64,000 nt of DNA, from the NCBI GenBank assembly GCA_012274445.1, contig JAAROD010000015.1, positions 1,426,001 through 1,490,000 on the forward strand, in the 5' to 3' direction. A program made the position numbers and the translations under genes. Numbering within the stretch: the stretch's first letter is position 1; the number at the start of each line of letters is the position of its first letter. The stretch comes from Sclerotiophoma versabilis. Its lineage: Eukaryota; Ascomycota; Dothideomycetes; Pleosporales; Didymellaceae. This document shows, piece after piece, positions 9,900-21,299 of this stretch. A model generated the notes under the pieces. That model was given only the letters and a program-made list of their open reading frames with translations, did not search any database and was not told where the DNA came from.

Positions 9900-9996
9900 C
9901 ACAAACACGCTAGGAATTGCAGTGCAGTGTTGTGTTGTTTACGGAGCGGCTTTTCACAGTTGTGCAAACACGCTAGAGATTGCAGTGCACTGTGGT
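9900..9996. repeat. Imperfect direct duplication of about 35 nt
   Basis: The segment AAACACGCTAGGAATTGCAG near 9903-9922 recurs near 9966-9985 as AAACACGCTAGAGATTGCAG, with matching flanks (GTGCA before TGT). The copies are about 63 bp apart. Confidence 0.7.
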
Positions 9997-10209
9997 CTTC
10001 AAGGCTGAGATCTGCAGGCGTTGCTTGGTTGCGAGTCAGTAAACTTCCCAGTGTTGGTCTACAACATCGGCCACTCCAAGTGTATCAACACTCAAGCAAC
10101 GTCGTGTTGTCGGACTGTCCATCGACGACACATTACTCACGCGTTGAGGTACCAAACATGACACAATCTGCCTTTATGCTCTCTTATATAACTGAGATTC
10201 AGAAGACTG

Positions 10210-11591
10210 CTACGTTACCACCTTGAGAATTTCCTCCACTTGAGCAGCTTCAACCAGCGGAACAGGATTCGTTCGCGCCCAGAAGTCTTCCAGACTGTTT
10301 TTCGCCAACGCGGGAATCGTATCGGCCGAAATGGCGAACGCACCGAGTGTCCGTGGCAATTCTAGAAACCGAATGAGTACGTCCAAGGCGTCGCCCAAAT
10401 CGCTTGACTTGGACTCCAATCCGCCTGCTCTCAGCACCTCTGCAACCTTGGGCTCGGACCATAAGATCGTCCCAACCATCGCCTGTCTCCTCGCGATCTC
10501 AGGGTTTCCCGCACCATACTCGATGTTGAACTTCATCACTGCAGGACACATGATACAGCTAGTAACTCCATGCGGTACACCCAACGGCCCTACAATCAGT
10601 CAGCCAGCCAGCTTGTCACGCATGTACAACAAACTCACCTAACTGGTGTCCAATAGCATGGCTCCCACCCATAGGCAAGCCCGCTCTAATATTCTCCATA
10701 GCATACCGCACCGCCATCTGACACCTGAACCTCGCCTCCACATCCCTCCCGCCCTCCTTGCACTTCAGCAGGCTCGGCACCAGCAGTCTCAGCCCTTTCT
10801 CCGCCCGCTGGTCAGACTCCGGAGTGGCTTCCAGGCTGCACATGGCCTCGACACAATGGTCAACTGCACGAATGCCGGTCGACAGCCAGTGGTACGCCGG
10901 CGTCGTGAGACACAGCGCGGGGTCCAGGATGACTAGATTCGGACCCATGCCAGAGTGCAAAAAGCCCACCTTCTGCATGGTGGCGTCGTTTGTCCCGCCG
11001 GCGAGCGCAAAGTACTCGCCGCCTGATAGAGTAGTGGGGATGGTGATTAGGGGAACCGTTGGGCGTTTGATAGTCGCCGGCATGTTTGGACTCCCAAGTG
11101 CATAACTGGCAAGCTGTGAGGTGGTTTCGATACCATTTGCTAGGCACTGCTTCTGTTAGAGATGCTGACGTCTACCCTGGAGAACGGTTGCGTACAAAGA
11201 CTATGAGTTTGGCTGCGTCGGTCAGGCTACCTGCGCCCAACGTTACGATGCAATCAGCATCTTTTGACCGCGCTTGGTTTGCGACTTCGACGATTTCAGA
11301 CCACAACGAGTGCGATGCCATTCCCTTTTGGATGCCGGCGATGTTGTCTTTGCCGAGTGCATTCAGGAGAAGGTCAAGCTTGTCAGTACTCCGACTCAGA
11401 GATCCCGACGCGATGACGAATACCCTCGAGGCATTGTAGGTCTGCTTGACATGTCTTACACATGCAAGATGGTAGGGCAGACCATACGATATGAAGGGTG
11501 CTGGCAAGTCAAGATGTGCCGCTGGAATACCAGCCAGATTGGTGCCTGGAGACGAGGTGAAGGCTACTTCGTAGGTATCGACTTCAACCAT
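10210..11591 (-). CDS. Maleylacetate reductase-type iron-containing alcohol dehydrogenase
   Basis: Three exons: 11591-11196, about 11146-10639 (11152 is an equally phased acceptor) and 10589-10210; 427 or 429 residues. Maleylacetate reductase reduces maleylacetate to 3-oxoadipate with NAD(P)H at the end of hydroxyquinol and resorcinol breakdown. The Rossmann part shows VFVIASGSLS and GAGSLTDAAKLI. The iron-binding half shows TTLSGGEYFALAGGTND, then RAVDHCVEAM and GGSHAIGHQLGPLGVPHG, with the histidines expected to hold the metal. Splicing across the last intron restores GHQLGPLGVPHGVTSCIMCP, a strongly conserved run. Length fits fungal members slightly above 400. No ring-cleaving dioxygenase lies beside it, so the substrate remains inferred. 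Confidence 0.85.
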
Positions 11592-11928
11592 GTTTGCAGA
11601 CGAGTATCTTTTCCTCGAGCCTCGTCTGGAATTTCAAAGAAGTTTCCAACGTGCGATCCTCTAGTCCACTCTTCGTCTGGTTATGCATCAACTACGTCTG
11701 GGCGCCAACGCGCTCTAGCCAGGGGTACACGAGCGTGAAGTGGGGGGAAGGACGGCACGGCACGTTACCTCGGAATCACGACTTTGGAGCAACTGAATGC
11801 AATGCGATTTATTAGAAATGTCAACTTCCTTGATCTGGGTATCACCGGCGTGCCATAATTCATCCCGTACACAAATATGTTACAATCCACAGGTCTTCTG
11901 CCGCAGCAAAACTACCTCTTCAGTCTGC
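11592..11928. promoter_or_regulatory. Upstream region of the maleylacetate reductase-type gene
   Basis: This 337-bp gap lies between two minus-strand genes and should hold the promoter of the dehydrogenase and the 3' end of the INA17-like gene. No distinct motif was recognised. Confidence 0.4.
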
Positions 11929-12372
11929 TCACCACGGCCACCATCCACCCTTCTTCACCCTCCCTGCAACACCCACCCCCTCTGTGCTTTCTACCACCTT
12001 ATCCTTGACCTCTCCAACCTTATCCCCGACCTTGCCCGCTACACTCTCAGCCTCCCTCCTCTTGTTGTTCATCGCGCCCGCCAACTGCTCTTGCAGACCC
12101 TTGATTTCACTCTTCTTGTCGTGCGCCTCCTCTATCGTCTCAAGCTTCATCCACCCAAAGTACGCCAACTGATAGGTGAAGAGCGCGCCGAGGAAGCATT
12201 TCAGGATGGGTGCCGAGAAGGATTTGTAAAAGGCGCCGACTTTGGAGGGTTCTTTGGGTGGTTGCGGTGGGGGTGTTTGGGGCTCGATAGAGAGGTTTCG
12301 CCGCGTGCTTCGTGTGAGAGTCTGACGGGTTGCGCTGAGGCGGAGCAATTGTGTTGCTCTGGTGGTGTTCAT
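11929..12372 (-). CDS. INA17-like mitochondrial inner-membrane assembly protein
   Basis: Single exon, 147 residues from the ATG at 12370-12372; the open frame extends upstream, but the composition there is not protein-like. The N-terminal 28 residues are Arg/Ser/Thr-rich with no acid (RATQLLRLSATRQTLTRSTR), a typical mitochondrial presequence. A Pro-rich linker leads to FYKSFSAPILKCFLGALFTY, a single membrane segment (about 54-73). A charged coiled coil follows (about 78-100), then a Lys/Glu-rich tail. Phe-Tyr-Lys before the membrane helix, then YFGWMKLE, resemble fungal INA17, which with INA22 helps join the F1 and Fo parts of ATP synthase. This is from memory of the family, so the name is tentative. 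Shares a 396-bp divergent promoter with the Ysy6-like gene. Confidence 0.65.
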   Translation of the reverse strand: MNTTRATQLLRLSATRQTLTRSTRRNLSIEPQTPPPQPPKEPSKVGAFYKSFSAPILKCFLGALFTYQLAYFGWMKLETIEEAHDKKSEIKGLQEQLAGAMNNKRREAESVAGKVGDKVGEVKDKVVESTEGVGVAGRVKKGGWWPW

Positions 12373-12768
12373 GTTGGTAGAAGGTGTTTGAACCGCGGTT
12401 GTTGCGTGCTGTGACTTTGGATCGCTTCGTGCGTGGAATCTAGGTTCGATGTCCTCAATGCAGAGGCGTGGGACTTGGTAGCGATGACTTGCACACGTCA
12501 AGCTTGGAATGGAAGGCTGTCGGTTGCGAAGTATTATGATGGACCTACTTGCAACTGATGGCGCACAAGCAAGCAAACCTCCGTCCACACTCCGCACTAG
12601 CGCCGCGTCCGAGCTTCCTAATTCCGTAAGGAACACCGTTGCATCACTCGAGCATCCCTAACTACGCACTCGTTCCTTTTAGTCTTCCTCCTTCACTCTT
12701 TCCTTCTCCGCCATTCTCTCGCCGCCAATTTCTTTCTCCAAAAAAGAACACTCAAAACACCCGTCATA
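12373..12768. promoter_or_regulatory. Divergent promoter between the INA17-like and Ysy6-like genes, with pyrimidine tract
   Basis: The region from about 12676 to 12745 is strongly CT-rich on the plus strand (TCTTCCTCC, CTTTCCTTCTCC and similar). Such tracts lie just upstream of transcription starts in many highly expressed fungal genes. They lead directly into the Ysy6-like start. Confidence 0.5.
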
Positions 12769-13107
12769 ATGGTACGCTACCCGCTAGTTCCCTCGCTGCC
12801 ATGGTCCTCCGCATCGGGTCAACTCCGCCGCATTGAGAGACCACGGCTAACAGGATCGTCAGGCACAAACACCACAGCAGCGCCAGGCGAACATGCGCTT
12901 TGCCAAGGCCCAGGAGAAGAAGATGGGCAAGCCCGAGGTGGCACAGGTCATCAAGCCTCGAGGGCCGCAAAAGAGCCCAATCAGCAAGGGCTGGATCAGT
13001 ACGCACCCACGACCGGAGACAAAACACATGCTGATTCGAGGATAGTCGTGCTCGCCTTCATTCTCTGCGGAGGTCTCCTCTTCGAGCTCCTCAAGCTGTT
13101 CTTCTAA
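12769..13107 (+). CDS. Ysy6/RAMP4-like small tail-anchored ER protein
   Basis: Three exons: 12769-12771 (the ATG alone), 12863-12998 and 13046-13107, giving 66 residues. The spliced product begins MAQTPQQRQANMRFAKAQEK and has the family's Lys-rich cytosolic helix (KKMGKPEVAQVIKPRGPQKS). It ends with one hydrophobic tail anchor (about 46-62, IIVLAFILCGGLLFELLKLF). RAMP4/SERP1 and yeast Ysy6 sit at the Sec61 translocon and stabilise new membrane proteins under ER stress. Length (66) is normal. The introns begin GTACGC and end CAG or TAG; both phases agree with the protein. The unspliced frame is open but gives a non-family protein, so the spliced model is preferred. Confidence 0.9.
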   Translation: MVRYPLVPSLPWSSASGQLRRIERPRLTGSSGTNTTAAPGEHALCQGPGEEDGQARGGTGHQASRAAKEPNQQGLDQYAPTTGDKTHADSRIVVLAFILCGGLLFELLKLFF

Positions 13108-13775
13108 GCCGCGAACAAACAATCCTCCTCCGAAGCTGCGCGTCTCCAGCACCGTTCGATCTTGAAGATCTAAACTCCGCCGGTGAAACGGCGTTGAGGT
13201 TGGGTCTCGCTCGTGCGGAGAGAAATGCCATTGTGCTGGGAATTTGATTCAGGCGCGCTTTTGCAAAACAAAAATAAGCACCTTTTTTGTCCTTTCGACT
13301 TCAGCCTTCTACTGCACATAGGGCGCGGCGTTTTGGCGTACTATATCTCGGTGCTTAGAGCACTTTGGCCCTGGATTGAGGTCATATACCAATGGAAGAC
13401 GAGTTCACCATGCTTCGACTCTGTGGTCGCGTTGACAAGTGGGTGCATAGGGGCTGTGTGCATGGACTAACGTCCGCAGAGGACTTTGCAGCAGTATACA
13501 TATACAGAAACGACGGCCGTTGTGATTACAAGTACCCCATGACGCGAGAGATGATTGAACCCGGGCGGATGTGGGCTCACAATTATGACAAACTTTTGAT
13601 TACAATGACTACTGTAGGGGTATACGCTGCGTAAGAAACGATTCATCATGCACTTTCGCCTTGCAATGCAACCACGATGCTCACACGCTCATATGCTCAC
13701 ACGCTCACACGCCCCTCTACCAGAGACCCTTACCAACCAGAACCTCTGCGGAACGTGCGTCCAACAATCTCATAC
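13108..13775. other. Convergent intergenic region
   Basis: This 668-bp stretch lies between the converging 3' ends of the Ysy6-like and MFS genes. No gene was recognised; it should hold the 3' UTRs. Confidence 0.5.
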
Positions 13776-15473
13776 TTAGAACTGCACCTGGAACCTAGGA
13801 TTCGTCCTGATTCTCTCACCATACAGCCTGAAGAATACCGGCACGGGGATAAAAGCCAGCGCGACGAATCCCAGCAGGGAGTTTCCCCACCCCAGCCCCA
13901 GCTTGTCGTACATGTCCAGGCCGGCAAGGGGCAGCACAGCGCCGAACACGGATCTGAGGACCGTGTTAGCGGCGATGGCGGACGCGGCATGCACGGTGAA
14001 GGCATCGACGAGGTAGGTCTGGATGGTCATCATGGCAGTCAGATTGCCGACGCCGATGAACGCCGTGCCGATGATTGGGACTGCGCAGGTTAGCCACATC
14101 AAAGAGGGGAAAGAGGAGACTGCTTACCGATCCAGTGCACGCCGTAGTACGTCGTCCAGCCGTAGAGGAAGATGCCCAGTGGCAAGCTGACAGCGCCGGG
14201 GATGGTGAGGAACATGGGCAGACGGTGCTCGGGCTTTGCGTTGCCTTTGGCTTGGTGCTTTTTGATGTTCTTGTCTGACATTGTGCCTAGCACGCCCATG
14301 CCGACGATCATGCCGACTCCCATACCCAGGTATGCGAGCCCGACCGCGCCCGAGGAGAAGTGGTATTGGCCTTCGAAGACGAACGTCATGGTCGTGAAGA
14401 ACAGGTACAGAATGCCGTAGTTGACGGAGATGTAGAGGGACATGAGGAACACGATGGGCGAGAAGAAGAGCATCTTCATCGGGCGAGCGATGGCGCGGGC
14501 AAACACCTCCCTGGGCGGGAGACCGTTGTTGAGTTTCGAGCGAAGTTCCATGTTGCCTGTTTCCTTGCGGAGGCGAGCGGTTTTCTTGTCGAGGATGGTT
14601 TGGTGGAAGGTTTCGCGCCCAAAGAAGGCGAGCGAGACACCAAAGACGCCGCCGAAGATGGCCAGGATCCAGAACACCCAGCGCCAGGAGAGCGACTCGA
14701 CGAGGAACCCACCGCACACGGGGCCGATGATGGGGCCCAGCAAAGGCCCCATGGAGTAGATGGCCATGGCACCGGCACGCTGCTGAGGTGGGAACATGTC
14801 TGCGATTGTGCCGCCGCCGAGGGTCAGGGGGCAAGCACCGGCGCATCCAGCGAGGAGTCGGAAAGCGATGAGCATGCCCATAGACTTTGAGAGAGCGCAT
14901 CCGATGTTGAAGATGATAAATAAGACATTGCAGATATTGTAGATGGGCATGCGTCCGTACATTTCGGACATGGGTGCAATTACAAGAGGACCTGTTGCAC
15001 ATATTAGACCCAGACAAAAAGCATAGAGAGAAGGACGCACCAATAGCGAAACCCAGTAGGTACACCGACACAACGAACGTAGCCATTAAATTCGACTCCT
15101 CCTCAAAAGCACGCATGACCTGCGGCACACCGGGCGCGAAAAACGACGATGCGAGCGGCGTGATGAACGTAACGGCTCCCAGCGCAGCAATGATGGACCA
15201 TTTCTTCTTCGCCGCCCAGTTGAGAGGGTTCGCAGGATCATCGGGCCCGTCCCAGTCAACAACGTTTGGATCTGGTGCCTCCTCTCGTATTGGTGCATCG
15301 CTGCTCAATGTGCGTTCGTCTGTGTGGGTGGATAGTGCCTGGCTTTGTGCGCCTTTCTCTACATCTGTGGTGAACGCATCGGCGTCTTGGCCTTGCTGGT
15401 ACGCCTCGCTCTCCTTCTCATTCAGATCTTTTGTTTCCCGCATAGGGTTTAGGACTGTTGAAGGTGTTGCCAT
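13776..15473 (-). CDS. MFS transporter, DHA1 drug:H+ antiporter type
   Basis: Three exons: 15473-15041, 14991-14128 and 14080-13776; 533 residues. The first 90 residues are a polar cytosolic head that ends with DPANPLNWAAKKKW, the sequence that usually precedes the first membrane helix in fungal drug antiporters. Twelve hydrophobic helices follow. Conserved loops include SEMYGRMPIYN (loop 2-3, the GR-K/R-type MFS motif), LGGGTIADMFPPQQRAGAMA (loop 4-5) and GPLLGPIIGPVCGGFL, the antiporter motif C of helix 5. The long central loop is Lys/Arg-rich. Such proteins sit in the plasma membrane and expel drugs, toxins or polyamines. The substrate cannot be read from sequence, and no biosynthetic cluster is nearby. 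Confidence 0.9.
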
Positions 15474-16743
15474 GCTGAAGACTGTATAGAAGCGTGCTAT
15501 GAAGTGTCTTGTTAGTAGGTTGGTGCAAAGCTGCTCTTTCGAAACCTATGTAGCTAGTCAAGCAGGTTTTACTGGAAGTCCACTTACTGTCAGTCAACAG
15601 TCTGCTAAGGTGACGCTGCAGCAGTTTTACTTCGAAAGAGTACCTGCGGTGTGCGTTCCAGACAGTAGTTTATAAGGAAGCAAGCCCAGACACACCGACA
15701 AGTATCCAGAAGCCAAGCAGCGGGGACAAGGAGATAATGGCCAGGCAATATGCGACTTTCGGATGGTCCGAAAGCGAAAGCGTGTCGCATCTGTATGTTG
15801 GAACAACTCGCCAATCACGACAGCGCATTTGCCGTGTGCTGTGCCCAGAAAAGGCTTGCCCAGGGTCGAGGCGAGCTTGAGCGCGGGAGACAGCACGCCT
15901 CAGCGGAGATAAATGGAGGATCGGTGGCAGTTCCTCCGATGTGCCTGCTAAGGGGTTGATGGAGAGTGGACGCTATTGACGGATGCAGCACCAGAGTTTG
16001 GAACGCGGTTAACAATACGGGCTATACGGTTGCTGGATTCCGCTGAGCAGTCCATGCGGCATGCTCTGGGCCTGCATACTGTCTGCTATCCATTGCTGAG
16101 AGGTGCTGGAACTTGGTGTTCTCAATGCACTCCGCGGAGCACTCGTGGTCCGCCTGCTTTAACTTGGTGGCTTGCGTCTTTCCACATTCGCCACTTCGAA
16201 CCGTTGAACGTGTGCTGCACGTTACCAGCTGCAAGCAGCCATTTGGCGAAACGCAGGAAAGTTAAGATCAGGCCTGTTCTTTGTTAGAAGCTCTTTCTTA
16301 TTCGTAAGTCCTACGTGTGAGTGGAGGCTCTTAGCACAGCTAGGCAGCTGATTGGCTATACATGCAACTTGCTTGTTGTAAGTTAAATCCTTCAGAATGC
16401 CAAGTCGCTGCCCGGAGCTGGTATAATGTAGTAGCGTACCCGATGTGATACTCTATGTCAAGGCCAGAGATTGTGCAGAGATGTTAGGACACAGCATGCG
16501 ACGTTGGCATAAGGTCGAGAAGCCCCGCTGTTGCGGGCTGTCCCACGTTCCCCAGATCCTCGCTCTTCCGCGCGTTTCCGGTTGCTGGAGTCCGATCCAC
16601 TCACTTTACGAGTGCCGCTAGGCGAAGAGGTTCCTTGACCCGAGGATCCCAGTAGTTGCTGGAGGATGTACAGACACAGTTCTAGCACATGAACGGGGCA
16701 ACAGCAATATTATAGTCTATGTACAGGCACAGCTTTCCACTCC
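15474..16743. other. Intergenic region upstream of the MFS gene
   Basis: A 1.27-kb gap with no supported gene. Short frames on both strands lack domains and splice support. Confidence 0.5.
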
Positions 16744-19700
16744 CTACAAAACTCTTCCAGCAACCGATGAAGTACTCCTGTCCTTTGTATCAACCTTGCG
16801 CAGACCCTTTCCAGCCTGGATCTGACCAAGAAGAGCTCCACGATTCGGCAGACCACCAGGTGCCTTCGTGTTAGGCATTGGCGGTGGTGGAGGAGCACCT
16901 CCCATAGGTGGTGGCGGGGGTCCTGGAGGTGGAGGAGGGGCAGAGCCTGCAGGCATCGGCGGGGGCGGTGGAATACCCGCTGGTGGAGCTGGGCTCGGTG
17001 CAGGTGAGTCTTTGTTATCCATCGACGATAACGGTCGTGGAGGTGCCATTGTGCCAAACAAGATGGAGGCCAGGTGTTTGGCACCACCCTGTGTAGGAGC
17101 CTCGTCATCATCTGAGGACGAATCGTCCGAATCGACAACAGACCAGTCATCATCATCCTGCCGTCCGCGAGTGCGAGCCGATGGCGCAGCGGGCTCGTTA
17201 AAAGTTGGTACGGCCGCCTTGTTGGCCTGCTCTTGCGTCAAACGATGGAATGGGTTTGTAGACACTTCACTAGTGGCGCTAGCCGGAGGTGGTGGTGTAT
17301 TGTTGTTGTTGTCCTGGGTAGACATGGCCATCTTCTTGTAGAAGGGGTTTGTGGTCTCACCCCCAGCAACAGGGTGAGGACTCGTGACCGACGACGCCGG
17401 TGGGCTTGGGAATGACCCCGGAACCGGTGGCATAGGTGGTGCTGGCGGCGGTGCTGCGCTTCGTGGTAGTTCTTGGCTTGCAGTGGGAGTAGACTCTTGT
17501 GGGGTGATGTTCTGAGGACCTTCGTCATCAGAAGAGTCCTCGTCATCGAGAGCTTCCAACTGGAGCTGCAATTGCCGCTCGCGTTCACGAGCAGCCTCAA
17601 TCTCGGCACGTTGAGCGGCTAGCTTGGCCTCTTTCTCCTGTTGTTCTTTCTGCGCGCCAGCTCTACGCTTCTTCTCTTCTGCCTTCTTGAGTTTGCCCTG
17701 TTGTACCTGTTCCTCGAGAGCCTTGAGGCGAGCTTGGGCAGCCTCGCGCTCCCTTGCAAGCTCTTCCTCCTGTCGGTGTTCTTCTTCCCTGGTGCGATTG
17801 TCAGTAACGCTCTATCAGCGGCAGCAGTTTTGACTTACTCCATGCGCTTGGTCTCGGCTTCCTGAGCTTGCTGCTGCTCTCGCAGGGCCTGCTCAGCAAT
17901 CTCATTCTCTGCTCTCTTCGCTTCAGCTTCGGCCTGCTGCACGTCGTGCTGTGCAACGTCGGCTTTGTTCTTGCGCGAAGCTGGTGGAGGAGGAGCTGGC
18001 TTCTTGCCGGCAGTCTTGACTGGGGCTGGAGGTGCTGTCGACTCGCCTTCAAGTCTTCTTTGCCTTTCTTGCTCGCGGCGAGCGTCTTCCTCTTCAGCTT
18101 GCCTGAGCTTGTCCTCACGCTCCTTCTTCTCGCGCTCTGCACGCTGCTCAGGGGTCTCACCAGCTTTGACGGGAGCTCGAAGACCCAACGCAGCCAGGCG
18201 TTCAGCCATGCGCTGCTCAGCCTGCTGCTTGATGAACGCAGCTCGTTCCGCTGGTGTCCTGTACGAGGAGGCACCACCGGGTGTAGGCGTCGAGCGGGCA
18301 GGCTCAATAGCACGGGCAGGACTCTCGTAACGAGAGGTAGACTGGGTCTCATTGGTGCGCGAAGATGAGCGCCCAGTATCACGAGACCTGTCTTCCTTAC
18401 GGACGCGAGCAGCACGGCTGCTTCGCTGCAGGTCAAAGATGAAGTCCCTGACTTCATCCTCAACACCGAGAGCCTCTTCCCATCTGCGACGCTCGTGCTC
18501 ACTGCGGTTGTCGTGTCCGCCCTCCTTAAGGCTGGCCTCAAGTCCCTTGGTGTACTCATTGACACTGTCTTCGACATCGCGAATCATGCGCTCATTGTTT
18601 TCTTTCTCCGATCGAATTCGGGACTGTTCCTTCTCCAGGCGCTCGGTCGCCGCACCTGTGTCATCACTAGCAGGGGCAGGCTTGCCAGTCAAAGCGGCGG
18701 AGCGTGCTTGCATCATAGCTTTAGCGCGTGCCTTCAATCGGTCGGACTCTGTCACTGCGCCACCAGGTCCCGTTCCAACGATTGTGGATGCGGATCCTGG
18801 ATGCGCTTTGGCATCCTTCAATCTGAAGAGTTCGAGCTGGGCATCAGCAATTTCACGCTCGATGCGGCGCACGTTGGAGGCAACCTCAGGGAGACGGTCC
18901 GTCAAAGTCTGCAGTTGACGCTTGAGCGCACGGCGCTCCGCGTCTGAATCGCTACCATGCAGTGATGCTTTAGGGTGAGCGTCAATGTCTTCCTGAACTC
19001 TGCGAATGCGGCGGTACAACTCTTCGGCCTCCTTGCGGTCCCGGCGGTCCAGAGCGTCATCCTCATCAGCAGCATCCTCATCCTGAGTATCCATGGCGTC
19101 CAGCAAGATCTGCTTCTCCTTGACGGCTTTCCTGAGCTGGTCCAAGGTCATTTCGTCCGAACGTCCAGAAGTAGGCGAAGATGCACCAGAAGCGGGCGAA
19201 GGCGAGCGGCCGCCAGCACCAACACGGTGTCTCGCGCTTGAGCGGTAGCCAGCATTATCATCGTTGTTTCGGAATACAGTAGCGTCCTTTCGGCCTCCAG
19301 CTGCTGGGCTTTGGGAGCGGAATGAATGTGTCTTAAGATAGCTGACACCAGTACGCTGGGGTTGAAGGAACGCGCCTGAGTTCTTCCTGTCTTCGGCGTC
19401 CCCACGAAGCAAATTTTTCATTGCGCCGATAGAATCATTGATGTTGCGCGTAGATGGTGGGACCAACTCAGGAGGCAGACGGTTCGGCACCGGGTATCCG
19501 TTCAATTTGCGGTAGATGAGATGCATTGCAACAGCAAACTCGTCCAGATTGAGACGCCCACGATCCGCCGAGTCAGCGAGTGTCCAGATCTTTTCCAGAT
19601 CAGACTTGGGTAAACCACTTTGGCCCAGAATCTCAATGGCTTGCGCACCAGCAATGTAACCCTTTCCCATACCATCCCAAGCCTTGAAGGTCTCATCGTA

Positions 19701-21053
19701 CAGCTTCTTCTCACCTTTTGTAATAGCCCAAGGGATAGTCGCGTTACCAGTGAGTCCGCTAGTCGTGTGGTTGCCCGCGTCTCGCCCGGTCTGAGGCATC
19801 ATACGCCCTGCTAGCGCTTCAATGTTGGGCAGCCCGGTGGATGGCGTGTTGACAAGGCCCCATTGGCCGGGCATGCCAGTTGGCTGAGCGTTGAGAGATG
19901 GCATTCCAGTTGGCTGAGCGTTGAGGGATGGCATTCCAGTTTGCTGAGGGGCCAAATTGTTGCCACCAAACCCAGTTGGCATCGGTGGCATTGGAGGACG
20001 CGGTCCATTGTAGCCACCGCCAACGCCTTGACCAAAGCCTGTCTGCTGCGGCTGCATACCCATAGACTGCTGGCCATATCCGGTCGGCTGAGGCGCCAAC
20101 GACGAGAGCAATTGACTGTTCGATTGCTGTGGTTGCGGCTGCTGAATCGTGGGGGGCGCATTGCTGGCTGGGGCAGGACGGTTCGGTTGCTCGTCGGCAA
20201 TGTTGAAGGAGATGATGTCCACCATGCTCGACACTTCATTCTTGACCCGGTCAGGCAAAGCGTTTGGAAGATCCTTGCCAGTTAGCTTCAGGTTGCAGAG
20301 GTACATGGCGAGTGCAAACTCGGGAAACAGAAGCTGGCCCGACTTGGTGGTGTCAGCCAATGTCCAGATGTGGCCGAGTGCATCTCCAGGCAGCTTCGAC
20401 CGCAGCAGCAGGTCTCGCGCTTGGTCTCCTGACAGAGCTGTACCGTCGCCTACAGCAGACTTGAACAGCTGCTCGAACTTGGCCTGGTCCTGCGCCGTGA
20501 TGAACGACAACCGTATGCCGGGGATCTTGCTGCCCGTCTTCGCAGGCACCGGCGGCGGCACTGAAGACGAGGCCCCTCTGAAGGAATCGACCATTGCGGA
20601 CGAGGTCATGCCCGTGGGCTGGGGTCGCTGTGGCTGCGGAGGGGCCTGCTGTGGCTGTTGCTGCTGTTGCTGGGGAGCGCCGGTCTGGAAGGGCTGCTGC
20701 TGGGGAGCTTGCTGGAAGCCCTGGTTCTGCTGCTGACCAGGGAAGCCGGTGAACTGCGACTGCAGCTGCTGGGGCTGCTGGGCGAAGCCAGTCTGCTGGG
20801 GCTGCTGCTGCTGTCCAAAGCCCTGGTTCTGCGGTTGCCCCGGATAGCCTGTGAACTGCTGCTGCATGGGCTGCATTGGGGCTCCTCCAAAGCCAGTCTG
20901 CTGCGGCTGCATGCCAAAGCCTGTCTGCTGGGGCTGCACGCCGCCCTGGAAGCCCTGCTGCTGGCCAAACTGCTGCTGCTGGCCATACTGAGGCTGCGGC
21001 GGCCCTCGAGCACTGTTCCCGCCCCCTAAGTACGAGTTGGACCCGGAGAACAT
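16744..21053 (-). CDS. PAN1: Actin cytoskeleton-regulatory complex protein Pan1
   Basis: Two exons: 21053-17839 and 17788-16744; 1419 residues. Pan1 is the scaffold of the actin/endocytosis coat, with End3 and Sla1, and it activates Arp2/3. The N-terminal 165 residues are Q/G/P-rich with repeated PQQTGF units; MQPQQTG fits the Prk1/Ark1 kinase target pattern. EH1 covers about 186-275 and EH2 about 446-535, each with an LPGDALGHIWTLAD- or LPKSDLEKIWTLAD-type core and an EF-like loop. A long coiled coil (about 620-1130) comes next. The C-terminus has acidic patches (DDEDSSDDEG, DDDDWSVVDSDDSSSDDD), NPF motifs, a polyproline region and a WH2-like segment (NRGALLGQIQAGKGLRKVD). Domain order and length match fungal Pan1. 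A divergent small gene starts 246 bp away. Confidence 0.95.
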
Positions 21054-21299
21054 CGTGTGCGAGCGGTCGCGGGTCGATTAAGCAGCGCGAGTGTTGCGCA
21101 TGCGAGGTGTTATTAGAGAACCAAGAGGGGTTGCGCGCGAACGGGTGGAGAGAGTGATGTGTAAGGTTGGGTTCGTCTGTGCAGTTGCTCTCCAAGGTCC
21201 CGTCCGCGCTAAAGCCAGGAGCTTCGTCATCCGGCATTGGGTACGCACGCGCGTGCGACTGAGCCACCGCAACATCAACGTCCCTGCATCGCGTCCGCA
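21054..21299. promoter_or_regulatory. Short bidirectional promoter of PAN1 and a small coiled-coil gene
   Basis: Only 246 bp separate the two start codons, which point away from each other, so the promoters must be shared or overlapping. Confidence 0.55.

Larger units (their letters stand above)
8551..10209. other. Gene-free region upstream of the ArfGAP gene
   Basis: This 1.66-kb gap has several overlapping short open frames, but none has plausible composition, splice structure or a recognisable domain. It holds a hexamer array, a heptamer array and an imperfect direct duplication, listed separately. Confidence 0.5.

Noticed and set aside
14124..15473. 449-codon continuous minus-strand frame through the MFS intron
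   Set aside because: After the first exon it reads the wrong frame (His/Arg/Pro-rich). The spliced model gives a complete 12-helix transporter.
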